From Ruminococcus sp. (lineage in GTDB: Bacteria; Bacillota; Clostridia; Oscillospirales; Ruminococcaceae): a stretch of 64,000 nt of DNA. The notes beneath the pieces are model-generated. The model searched no databases and was not told where the DNA came from. It saw nothing but the letters and a program-made list of their open reading frames with translations. Shown here one piece after another: positions 36,431 to 43,645 of the stretch. A program made the position numbers and the translations under genes. The stretch's first letter is position 1. Each line of letters opens with the position of its first letter. The stretch is taken from contig JAFVCV010000013.1 in the NCBI GenBank assembly GCA_017478965.1, positions 62,001-126,000 of the forward strand, in the 5' to 3' direction.

Positions 36431-37288
36431 TCAGAACTCGTTATTGTTGTTGTTCTTATAAAGCTTTCTGAATTCGGAGGGAGTGCAGCCCTTTATGTCC
36501 CTGAACACCCGGTTGAATGTGGTAAGGCTGGAAAAACCCACCTGCATGGCAGCCTCGGTGATGGATATGTTCTCATCGAGCAAAAGCATCTCCGCCGCCT
36601 TTATACGCCTCTGGTTCAGAAAAGCGATAAAGGTGGTGCGGCTGTATCGCTTGAATATCCTGGAAAAATGGTACTTGCTGTACCCCGCCATGCTGGCAAG
36701 ATCGTCAAGAGTGATGTTGTACATATAATTTTTTTCTATGTACTTGATTATGCTGCCGAATTTTTCCATATATTTCTCATCGTCGTCGTAATTGACAGTG
36801 TTCAGCTTATATTCCTTGACCCTGGCAAGCATGGTGAGCACCTTGATGTAGATATATACCTCAGTCATCTCACCGAAATTGCTGTAAAGGGTGTAGATGT
36901 CTTTCAGCAGCCCTCCCATGGAGGCCCTGAATTCCTCATCAAAATCCCCGTTTATCAGCAGCGGCTCCTTCAGCACCGAATAAAGGTCGTTAAGGGCCGG
37001 GTTGGAATCAATGGTCTTGTTGTCGAAAAGAAAGATCAGCCTTCGCCCGGGCTGAGCCTTCAGGGTGTGAAGGGTGCCCGCAGGGATAATGAGAATGTCC
37101 CTCTCCTTCATGAGATATTCCTTATTGTCGCAGATGGCCGCAAAGGGATTCATCAGCGGCATTATCATCTCAATGGCGTTGTGCCAGTGGATAGGGTATT
37201 CCTCAGTCTCCACATTGTCGTACAGCAGAAAGCAGCGGTTCCCGCTGTAATCGACCGTCTCAAAATCTCCGTCAAGATGAACTATCAT
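36431..37288 (-). CDS. AraC-family transcriptional regulator
   Basis: The 285-residue protein has an N-terminal cupin-like sensor domain (HWHNAIEMIMPL, then IIPAGTLHTLKAQPG) and two C-terminal helix-turn-helices: LDDLASMAGYSKYHFSRIFK and ITEAAMQVGFSSLTTFNRVF. This layout is typical of sugar-responsive regulators. It ends in an Asn run. It is divergent from a DUF4380 gene and close to a transaldolase/transketolase operon whose promoter carries repeated elements suited to an AraC-type activator. A GGGGGAA site precedes the ATG. Confidence 0.92.
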   Translation of the reverse strand: MIVHLDGDFETVDYSGNRCFLLYDNVETEEYPIHWHNAIEMIMPLMNPFAAICDNKEYLMKERDILIIPAGTLHTLKAQPGRRLIFLFDNKTIDSNPALNDLYSVLKEPLLINGDFDEEFRASMGGLLKDIYTLYSNFGEMTEVYIYIKVLTMLARVKEYKLNTVNYDDDEKYMEKFGSIIKYIEKNYMYNITLDDLASMAGYSKYHFSRIFKRYSRTTFIAFLNQRRIKAAEMLLLDENISITEAAMQVGFSSLTTFNRVFRDIKGCTPSEFRKLYKNNNNNEF

Positions 37289-37340
37289 ATTATATATTCC
37301 CCCAAAAAAAGCAAGAAAAATATTGCTCGATCACAATAAT

Positions 37341-37369
37341 ATTATACCACGATTTTTCTATGATTTCAA
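37341..37369 (-). promoter_or_regulatory. AraC-regulator promoter
   Basis: On the minus strand TTGAAA (37369-37364), 17 bases, TATAAT (37346-37341). A GCAATATTT element lies in the leader just after it. Confidence 0.82.
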
Positions 37370-37454
37370 TAACTTTAGCCACATTTTTAATAAAATGTAA
37401 TAATTAAGACAAACTTCTGTAAGCAAGATATGCTTATCAGGGCGCAAAAAATGG

Positions 37455-37484
37455 TTAGAAGAAAGAAGAACTTTGTTATATAAT
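37455..37484 (+). promoter_or_regulatory. DUF4380 gene promoter
   Basis: TTAGAA (37455-37460), 18 bases, TATAAT (37479-37484). The -35 is weak, which would suit activation. Confidence 0.6.
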
Positions 37485-37561
37485 GGATATAGTGAAAAGT
37501 TTTGCCCATTTTCGGAAAATTTCGCAATAGGGGCCATTTTGATTTTTAGGAGGACTGTACC

Positions 37562-38461
37562 ATGAGTGTCAGGTTCACGGAAAAAGAATACAAGAATTTC
37601 GGCAAATGCCTTTTTATGGAAAATGGCAGCGCCGTCCTGGGAGTAACTATCGACAGAGGGCCAAGGGTCATCTACTTCGCCCTGGAGGGTAAGGAGAACG
37701 TCATGCTGGAGGACCTTGACCGCAAATTCACCCTTGATACGGGTGACTATGGCACCTGGTACAACTGCGGCGGCCACAGGCTCTGGGTAGCGCCGGAATT
37801 CGTGCCGGAGACTTACAGCCCCGACAACGACAAGGTGACATATGAGATAAATGGGAGCACGGTGACTTTCACGCCCCCGGCCACCCCCTTCGGCAAGCAG
37901 CTTTCCATAGAGCTGACCCTTGACGACACTGAGCCCGTGGCAAGGCTCACCCATAGCATCAGGAACGTAAGCTCTGAGAGTGCTGAGTATGCGGCCTGGT
38001 CCATCACCGGGCTATGCCCCGGCGGCGTGCTGAAGGTGCCTATGTGTACAAGAAAAAGCGGTTTTCTGCCCAACAGGGTCATCAGTCTCTGGGACTATTC
38101 TTCTGTCAATGACCCCCGCTTCAAGCTCACCGACACCGAGGCAAGGCTCAGACAGGACCGCCACATCAAGGGCGCCTTCAAGGCCGGTTTCAACAATGAA
38201 GACGGTTTTGCGGCTTACGGAGTGAATGAGCAGATCTTTGTAAAGACCTTCGGGGAGTACGAATTCGTTAAATACCCTGACTATTCCTGCAACTTTGAGA
38301 CTTATACCAACGACGCTTTCTTGGAGTGTGAGGTCATTGGGGAAATGAGGAGCTATGCACCGGGCGAAGCAGCAGTCATCAGTGAGTGCTGGAAACTTCT
38401 TGACAATCCGGGCGACAGTGAGCCTGACCTTGATAAAGTACGGGCCGCCATCGGCAAGTAA
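37562..38461 (+). CDS. DUF4380 / galactose-mutarotase-like protein
   Basis: The 299-residue protein is probably a beta-sandwich of the mutarotase superfamily. YNCGGHRLWVAPEFVPETY is the DUF4380 hallmark, and LTHSIRNVSSESAEYAAWSITGL resembles the epimerase sandwich. Its activity is unknown; a role with sugars is suggested by the fold and by the neighbouring regulator and pentose-phosphate genes. AGGAGG precedes the ATG. It is a one-gene unit. Confidence 0.78.
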   Translation: MSVRFTEKEYKNFGKCLFMENGSAVLGVTIDRGPRVIYFALEGKENVMLEDLDRKFTLDTGDYGTWYNCGGHRLWVAPEFVPETYSPDNDKVTYEINGSTVTFTPPATPFGKQLSIELTLDDTEPVARLTHSIRNVSSESAEYAAWSITGLCPGGVLKVPMCTRKSGFLPNRVISLWDYSSVNDPRFKLTDTEARLRQDRHIKGAFKAGFNNEDGFAAYGVNEQIFVKTFGEYEFVKYPDYSCNFETYTNDAFLECEVIGEMRSYAPGEAAVISECWKLLDNPGDSEPDLDKVRAAIGK

Positions 38462-38486
38462 AATAAAGTAGAAACAGCGTTCAATG

Positions 38487-38512
38487 TGCCGCCCGATGGG
38501 GCGGCATTTTTT
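38487..38512 (+). terminator. Terminator after the DUF4380 gene
   Basis: TGCCGCCC pairs with GGGCGGCA (38487-38494 with 38499-38506) and six T residues follow. Confidence 0.9.
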
Positions 38513-38521
38513 GTACTTGTG

Positions 38522-38613
38522 CAAATATTGCGCCCGTTGTGCCCCTTTTCTGCAAAGAATTAAGTAAAACTACGAAAGTTTCGCAATATTTATAAAATCA
38601 AACGCAATATTTG
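38522..38613. promoter_or_regulatory. Three-copy GCAATATTT operator array
   Basis: CGCAATATTTG occurs inverted at 38532-38522. CGCAATATTT occurs directly at 38582-38591 and 38603-38612. The two direct copies start exactly 21 bases apart, and the last overlaps the -35 box at 38611. The layout resembles the arabinose araI1-araI2 sites with a distant looping site. Confidence 0.55.
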
Positions 38614-38639
38614 GATAGAAAAATATATTAGAATATAAT
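38611..38639 (+). promoter_or_regulatory. Transaldolase/transketolase promoter
   Basis: TTGGAT (38611-38616), 17 bases, TATAAT (38634-38639). A short CCCGG/CCGGG hairpin lies in the 75-base leader. Confidence 0.78.
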
Positions 38640-38720
38640 AAAATATAATCAGAAAAACAAGAAGAGAGCTTCCCGGGGAGCCGGGACCGGAAAATTTAAA
38701 ACAGAAAGGAATTTATAGCT

Positions 38721-39368
38721 ATGAAACTGTTCATCGATACCGCAAATACCAATGACATCAGAGAGGCCAACGACCTTGGCGTTATCTGCGGAGTAACTAC
38801 CAACCCTTCCCTTATCGCTAAGGAAGGCAGAGTTTTCGAGGAAGTCGTTCAGGAGATAACCGAGATAGTTGACGGACCGATATCCGCCGAGGTCATCTCG
38901 CTGGAGGCCGACAAGATGGTGGAAGAGGCTATACCCCTTTCTAAGATACACAAGAACATCGTCATCAAGCTGCCGATGTGCGCTGAGGGTCTGAAGGCCT
39001 GCAAGAAGCTGACCGCTATGGGCATCAAGACCAATGTTACCCTTATCTTCTCCGCCGCACAGGCTCTGCTGGCTGCCAATGCAGGCGCTACTTACGTTTC
39101 GCCCTTCCTTGGCAGACTTGACGATATCGGCATGGAGGGCATGGCCCTCATCGAGGAGATCGCTGACATATTCAGCGTTCAGGATATCAAGACTGAGATA
39201 ATCGCTGCATCTATCAGAAATCCTATCCACGTTACACAGGCTGCAAGGGCAGGCTGCGACATCGCTACTGTTCCTATGAACGTTATCAGACAGATGATAA
39301 AGCACCCCCTGACCGACAACGGCATCGAGCGTTTCCTGAAGGACTGGGAAGGCGTTCAGACCAAGTAA
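38721..39368 (+). CDS. fsa: Transaldolase, fructose-6-phosphate aldolase (FSA/TalC) type
   Basis: A short (215-residue) class I aldolase that moves dihydroxyacetone units in the non-oxidative pentose phosphate pathway or splits fructose 6-phosphate. The start [30 protein letters not shown], and the Schiff-base Lys83 in IVIKLPM are diagnostic; [11 protein letters not shown] follows. Members of this family can be true transaldolases or aldolases. The transketolase halves just downstream favour transaldolase. AAAGGAA lies before the ATG. Confidence 0.92.
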   Translation: MKLFIDTANTNDIREANDLGVICGVTTNPSLIAKEGRVFEEVVQEITEIVDGPISAEVISLEADKMVEEAIPLSKIHKNIVIKLPMCAEGLKACKKLTAMGIKTNVTLIFSAAQALLAANAGATYVSPFLGRLDDIGMEGMALIEEIADIFSVQDIKTEIIAASIRNPIHVTQAARAGCDIATVPMNVIRQMIKHPLTDNGIERFLKDWEGVQTK

Positions 39369-39399
39369 GCTTGCGCAGCGGCGCAGAAAGGAACTTATC

Positions 39400-40242
39400 A
39401 TGGATAATGCAGTAAAGAAGGAGCTGCAAGTAAATGCCTGCAAGGTCCGCATGGGCATAATCGAGGGCGTTTACAATGCAAAGTCCGGCCACCCGGGCGG
39501 ATCGCTGTCCGTGGCTGATACGCTGACATATCTTTATTTCAATAAAATGAACATCGACCCCAGTGAGCCTAAGGCTGCTGACAGGGACAGACTGGTCCTT
39601 TCCAAGGGCCATACCGCTCCGGCACTTTATTCGGTGCTGGCCAACAGAGGCTACTTTGCAGCAGATGAACTCAAGAACCTGAGACACGTCGGTTCGTTTC
39701 TTCAGGGCCACCCGGATATGAAGCATATCCCGGGAGTGGATATGAGCACCGGCTCCCTTGGACAGGGCATCTCCGCAGCCTGCGGAATGGCACTTTCAGG
39801 GAAGATCGCCGGGAAGGACTACAAGGTCTATGCCGTTCTTGGCGATGGCGAGATCGAGGAGGGTCAGGTATGGGAGGCCGCTATGTTCGCCGCCCACTAT
39901 AAGCTTGACAACCTGAGGGCTATAGTCGATAACAACGGCCTGCAGATCGACGGCAGGATCACCGAGGTGATGTCGCCTATGCCTATCACTGATAAATTCG
40001 AGGCTTTCGGCTGGCACGTCATCACAGTTGACGCCCACGATTTCGACGCCATCGACGCTGCTTTCACAGAGGCTGACTCTGTAAAGGGCAAGCCTGTGGC
40101 TATTATCCAGCACAGCGTAAAGGGCAAGGGCGTTTCATTCATGGAGGACCAGGTAGGCTGGCACGGCACAGCCCCCAATAAAGAACAGTACGATCAGGCA
40201 ATGGCAGAGCTGAACGCTCAGCTGGCCGGACTGGAGGGCTGA
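39400..40242 (+). CDS. Transketolase, N-terminal subunit
   Basis: The 280-residue protein holds the thiamine-pyrophosphate domain: SGHPGGSLSVADTLTYLYF, SKGHTAPALYSVLANRG, GSLGQGISAACGMAL and the TPP/Mg motif GDGEIEEGQVWEAAMFA through DNN. Transketolase is encoded in two pieces, as in many anaerobes. It ends three bases before the C-terminal partner, with which it must assemble to be active. Confidence 0.95.
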   Translation: MDNAVKKELQVNACKVRMGIIEGVYNAKSGHPGGSLSVADTLTYLYFNKMNIDPSEPKAADRDRLVLSKGHTAPALYSVLANRGYFAADELKNLRHVGSFLQGHPDMKHIPGVDMSTGSLGQGISAACGMALSGKIAGKDYKVYAVLGDGEIEEGQVWEAAMFAAHYKLDNLRAIVDNNGLQIDGRITEVMSPMPITDKFEAFGWHVITVDAHDFDAIDAAFTEADSVKGKPVAIIQHSVKGKGVSFMEDQVGWHGTAPNKEQYDQAMAELNAQLAGLEG

Positions 40243-40245
40243 GAA

Positions 40246-41196
40246 ATGGCAGATGTTGTAAAGAAGGCTACCAGAGAGAGCTACGGCGAGGCTCTGGCAG
40301 AGCTTAGCACAGAATTTGAGGATTTTGTGGTGCTTGACGCTGACCTGGCGGCTGCCACAAAGACAGGCGTTTTCAAGAAGGCCTGCCCTGAAAGGTTTTT
40401 CGACTGCGGTATCGCAGAGGCTAACATGATGGGCGTTGCCGCCGGCATTGCGTCCACGGGGCGGAGAGTCTTCGCAAGCTCCTTCGCAATGTTCGCAGCA
40501 GGCAGAGCCTTTGAGGTAGTGAGAAATTCCATAGGCTATCCTCATCTCAACGTCAATATAGGCGCAACTCATGCGGGTATTTCCGTAGGTGAGGACGGTG
40601 CGACCCACCAGTGCTGTGAGGACATCGCACTGATGAGGACTATCCCGGGAATGACTATAATCAATCCTGCGGACCACGTTGAGGCAAAGGCGGCAGTAAG
40701 AGCGGCTCTGGAGCTGGACGGACCTGTATACATGAGGTTCGGCAGACTTGCTGTGCCGATAATAAACGATGAAAAGACCTACAGGTTTGAGGTAGGCAAG
40801 GGCGTTACCCTGAGAGACGGCAAGGATATTACCGTGATCGCCACGGGCCTTATGGTAAACGAGGCTGTAAACGCAGCGGCTGTGCTTGCAGAAGAGGGTA
40901 TAGACGTCAGGGTCATCAATATCCACACCATCAAGCCCCTTGACAGGGAGCTGGTAATAAAGGCAGCCAGGGAGACCGGGCTGATAGTCACCGCCGAGGA
41001 GCACAGTGTCATAGGCGGGCTCGGTTCAGCAGTAGCCGAGGCAGTTACAGAGGAGTGTCCGGTGCCTGTGATAAAGATAGGCGTTAAGGACGTCTTCGGT
41101 CAGAGCGGTCCTGCCGCAGAGCTTCTGAAGCTTTACGGTCTGAGCGCTGAGAATATAGCTGATACAGTCAGAAAGGCTCTGAAAAAGGGCAAATGA
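40246..41196 (+). CDS. Transketolase, C-terminal subunit
   Basis: The 316-residue partner has the pyrimidine-binding domain (FFDCGIAEANMMGVAAGIA, GISVGEDGATHQCCEDIAL, containing the catalytic-site Glu) and the C-terminal domain (VTAEEHSVIGGLGSAVAE). With the upstream half it transfers two-carbon units between sugar phosphates. Co-transcription with transaldolase gives the whole carbon-rearranging part of the pathway. Confidence 0.95.
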   Translation: MADVVKKATRESYGEALAELSTEFEDFVVLDADLAAATKTGVFKKACPERFFDCGIAEANMMGVAAGIASTGRRVFASSFAMFAAGRAFEVVRNSIGYPHLNVNIGATHAGISVGEDGATHQCCEDIALMRTIPGMTIINPADHVEAKAAVRAALELDGPVYMRFGRLAVPIINDEKTYRFEVGKGVTLRDGKDITVIATGLMVNEAVNAAAVLAEEGIDVRVINIHTIKPLDRELVIKAARETGLIVTAEEHSVIGGLGSAVAEAVTEECPVPVIKIGVKDVFGQSGPAAELLKLYGLSAENIADTVRKALKKGK

Positions 41197-41265
41197 GCCG
41201 GACCCGGCGAAGTATAGGATAGAGTTATTTACGTTTATTCCAATTTCCACCTTATTTTCAGTCAT

Positions 41266-41324
41266 GGTTTTGATACACCCATACAAGGCGAATGTACACC
41301 AGCTTTCGCCTTGTATGCAAAACC
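41266..41324. repeat. Bipartite perfect inverted repeat
   Basis: A 13-bp inner stem (41280-41292 with 41305-41317, 12-base loop) and a 7-bp outer stem (GGTTTTG 41266-41272 with CAAAACC 41318-41324) are separated by a one-sided 7-base bulge. No T run follows. It may be a structured RNA or a small mobile repeat. Confidence 0.6.
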
Positions 41325-41377
41325 TGCATAGATAAGCTGATCCTCTTATAATTTCATATTATAAATTTCCCTTTCTG

Positions 41378-41407
41378 AAAAGCTGTGGCGCCCGCCGCAG
41401 CTTTTTC
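41378..41407 (+). terminator. Transketolase operon terminator
   Basis: An 11-position stem (41378-41388 with 41395-41405, one G-T pair) merges into a T run to 41407, about 180 bases after the last gene. Confidence 0.65.
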
Positions 41408-41472
41408 TCTGTCTATCCGGAGGCTTGTGTGATATCTGCGCTCATCAGAGCGCAGGCACATAAACAAAGCAA

Positions 41473-41496
41473 AGCCCTTGCCCAAAAAGCGGGGCT
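41473..41496 (-). terminator. Possible terminator of the EAL gene
   Basis: AGCCC (41473-41477) pairs with GGGCT (41492-41496). On the minus strand T-rich sequence follows. The stem is short. Confidence 0.4.
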
Positions 41497-41500
41497 GTTT

Positions 41501-43426
41501 TCAGTTATGTGCCTGACTTATGTGAGTTATAAAATCCTTTTTCGGTATGGGCTTAGAAAAATAATAGCCTTGCAGGTAGTCCACCGAGAGCTTTTCCAGC
41601 AGCTCTATCTGCTCCTTGGTCTCAACGCCCTCTACCAGTATCTTCCGCCCCATCTGTCTTATCATTCTCACGCTGTTTTCAAGAATGACGCTCCCCAGCT
41701 CGCTGGTCTCTGCGCTCCAGAGTATGCTCTTGTCGATCTTCACCACATCGAAGTCCAGAGAGAATATCAGCTGGATATTTGAATAACCTGTGCCGTAGTC
41801 GTCCATGGAGAAGTGATAACCGTCCTTTTTAAGGTCCGCTACTACAGTGCTCAGGAGCTTATAGTCCTTGGGGGCGATAGTTTCAGTTATCTCGAAATTT
41901 ATGAAATCCTTGTCGATGCCGAAGCTCTCTATCAGATCGTTTATCCTGTCAGCGAACCCGGCCTGCATACACTGAATGACCGAAAGGTTCACATTTATGC
42001 AGTCCATTCCGTTCTCAGCGGGGATACCGCTTTTGATGAACCGGCAGACCTCGCTCAGCACGAAATCGTCTATCTCGTCTATCATGCCTATCTGCTCGGC
42101 CACGGTGATGAACTCGTCGGGGTAGACCTCGCCGATAAGGCTGTCATGGAGCCTTATAAGGGCCTCGGCTCCGTGGAGCCTCCTGCCCTTCACGCAGTAG
42201 GTAGGCTGGTAGTAGACCTCGAAATTATGCTCCTCCAGACCTCTGCTGATGGCGTCCTCCACGGCGGACCTTCTGATGAGGTAGTCAAGGTCGCTGCCGG
42301 TCAGCAGCTTTTTGTCATTGTCCGCCGGCACCGGGCTGTCTGCCATATAGAAAACGTCTGCCGGACTTTTGAGCCTTTCCGGCATATCTGCGGCCATCAC
42401 CACGGCATTGAGGATTATCTCAGTCTCCCTGAAGAGCCAGGGGTATTTAAACCGTTTGATGATGTTGTTCGTTATGGCGCTGACGGTCTTTTCATCGTTG
42501 TCGGTTATGGTTATTATAAAGGTACTGGGGTTGGTGATGTAGATATAATACCTAGGCGTCACTGTTTTCAGATAATCCGAAACGATGGAGGCCAGGATGT
42601 CCGTGTTCTCAGAGCCGGTAGCTCTCTGTATAATATCGCCGTTGGTTATTTTCAGGCACACCAGGGTCACAGGGCTGCGGTTTATCATAAAGCTGTTCAG
42701 GTCGCTCTGCAAGGCCCGCCGGTTGTTGAAGCCAGTCTCTACGTCTATCCGTTCGTCCTCGCTCTCTATTGCTATCATGGTACCCAGCACCCCGATAGCC
42801 TCCGCCAGCAGCTCGCACTTGACCTTGATGAAAATGAGCTGTATAGCTACTCCGGCAATAACTATCACGTAGAAATAGCTAAGGGCGATCTTTTTCTTGG
42901 CCGAAAGGGCGTTCCAGGAAAACATGAGCTTTCCGATGGAAAGGGCGAAATAGATGGCCGCCGCCAGATAGATGGAATTCTCAGCCCAGTTGCGGCAGAA
43001 TTCCCGCTGATCGTTAAAGTAGTAGACCTGATGGAGAAACGGGTTCAGAAGTACCGGTATCTCCGTGATTATGAATATTGACATATAGAGCAGCAGCTTT
43101 TTCCAGCTGACTCTGGAGGTGGTGCCGCAGACGTAGGAGACATAGCAGAAAAACGTGGGGCACAGAGCGGTATGCAGCAGAAAATATAAAAACTGCATGA
43201 CCTCCACCACCGTAAAGGCAGTGTCATTGGTCATCTTATGGTGTTCGGCCAGTGCCGATATGACGGAGCTGAGGGCGTTGCAGAAGATTATCACTGTCAT
43301 GGTGATGAAGAGCTTATTCTGAAGCTTATCAGTCCTTTGCTGGATAAGGGTGAACAGCAATATGGTGACGCACAGCAGGATAGTAGAGGAGTGAAGTGCG
43401 ATATCGAGCATATTGATACTGTACAT
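41501..43426 (-). CDS. Membrane-bound EAL-domain cyclic-di-GMP phosphodiesterase
   Basis: The first 215 or so residues hold six to seven membrane segments. A degenerate GGDEF domain follows (about 230-370; no GGDEF motif, NPSTFIITI in its place), so no cyclase activity is expected. The EAL domain (about 390-635) keeps GAEALIRLHD, NVNLSV, NFEITET, MDDYGTGYSNI, KIDKSI, VEGVET and QGYYFSKP, so it should hydrolyse cyclic-di-GMP. The GGAGG site is 13 bases before ATG 43426, longer than usual. The membrane part probably senses a signal. Confidence 0.92.
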   Translation of the reverse strand: MYSINMLDIALHSSTILLCVTILLFTLIQQRTDKLQNKLFITMTVIIFCNALSSVISALAEHHKMTNDTAFTVVEVMQFLYFLLHTALCPTFFCYVSYVCGTTSRVSWKKLLLYMSIFIITEIPVLLNPFLHQVYYFNDQREFCRNWAENSIYLAAAIYFALSIGKLMFSWNALSAKKKIALSYFYVIVIAGVAIQLIFIKVKCELLAEAIGVLGTMIAIESEDERIDVETGFNNRRALQSDLNSFMINRSPVTLVCLKITNGDIIQRATGSENTDILASIVSDYLKTVTPRYYIYITNPSTFIITITDNDEKTVSAITNNIIKRFKYPWLFRETEIILNAVVMAADMPERLKSPADVFYMADSPVPADNDKKLLTGSDLDYLIRRSAVEDAISRGLEEHNFEVYYQPTYCVKGRRLHGAEALIRLHDSLIGEVYPDEFITVAEQIGMIDEIDDFVLSEVCRFIKSGIPAENGMDCINVNLSVIQCMQAGFADRINDLIESFGIDKDFINFEITETIAPKDYKLLSTVVADLKKDGYHFSMDDYGTGYSNIQLIFSLDFDVVKIDKSILWSAETSELGSVILENSVRMIRQMGRKILVEGVETKEQIELLEKLSVDYLQGYYFSKPIPKKDFITHISQAHN

Positions 43427-43534
43427 AATAATTTACATACCTCCCTTCAGGCAGTCAGGATGATATCGTTTACAGCCGTAAGGTCAGGCCGTTCAGAGCG
43501 GGGCCGTGACGGCTGTGTAAGATCTCTCAAGTTG

Positions 43535-43563
43535 ATTATATCACAAACCCCCGCCATATTCAA
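43535..43563 (-). promoter_or_regulatory. EAL gene promoter
   Basis: On the minus strand TTGAAT (43563-43558), 17 bases, TATAAT (43540-43535). Confidence 0.8.
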
Positions 43564-43607
43564 GAGGAAAATGAAAAATAAGATATTTTATCCCGCCGGA
43601 GCAAGAC

Positions 43608-43637
43608 GAAAAACTCCTCCCCGTGTCAGGGGAGGAG
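43608..43637 (-). terminator. Terminator after the FtsX-type permease gene
   Basis: A perfect 9-bp stem (43614-43622 with 43629-43637) is followed on the minus strand by five T residues. Confidence 0.85.
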
Positions 43638-43645
43638 AGTCTGTT

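Larger units (their letters stand above)
37289..37561. other. Divergent promoter region with inverted repeats
   Basis: Besides two promoters it contains ACATTTT/AAAATGT (37381-37398), TAAGCA/TGCTTA (37420-37436), a GCAATATTT copy on the minus strand (37326-37318) and TTTCGCAATA at 37520-37529, likely regulatory sites for the pair. Confidence 0.55.
41197..41500. other. Converging intergenic region with large inverted repeat
   Basis: About 300 bases without genes. It contains an unusual bipartite inverted repeat (41266-41324), the likely transketolase terminator (41378-41407) and the terminator of the minus-strand EAL gene (41473-41496). Confidence 0.6.

Noticed and set aside
36395-37339. 314-codon plus-strand frame opposite the AraC regulator
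   Set aside because: The minus strand carries both helix-turn-helix motifs and its own promoter; this frame is a shadow.
41813-43081. 422-codon plus-strand frame opposite the EAL gene
   Set aside because: The minus strand has clear EAL and membrane features, while this frame has none and lacks a ribosome site.
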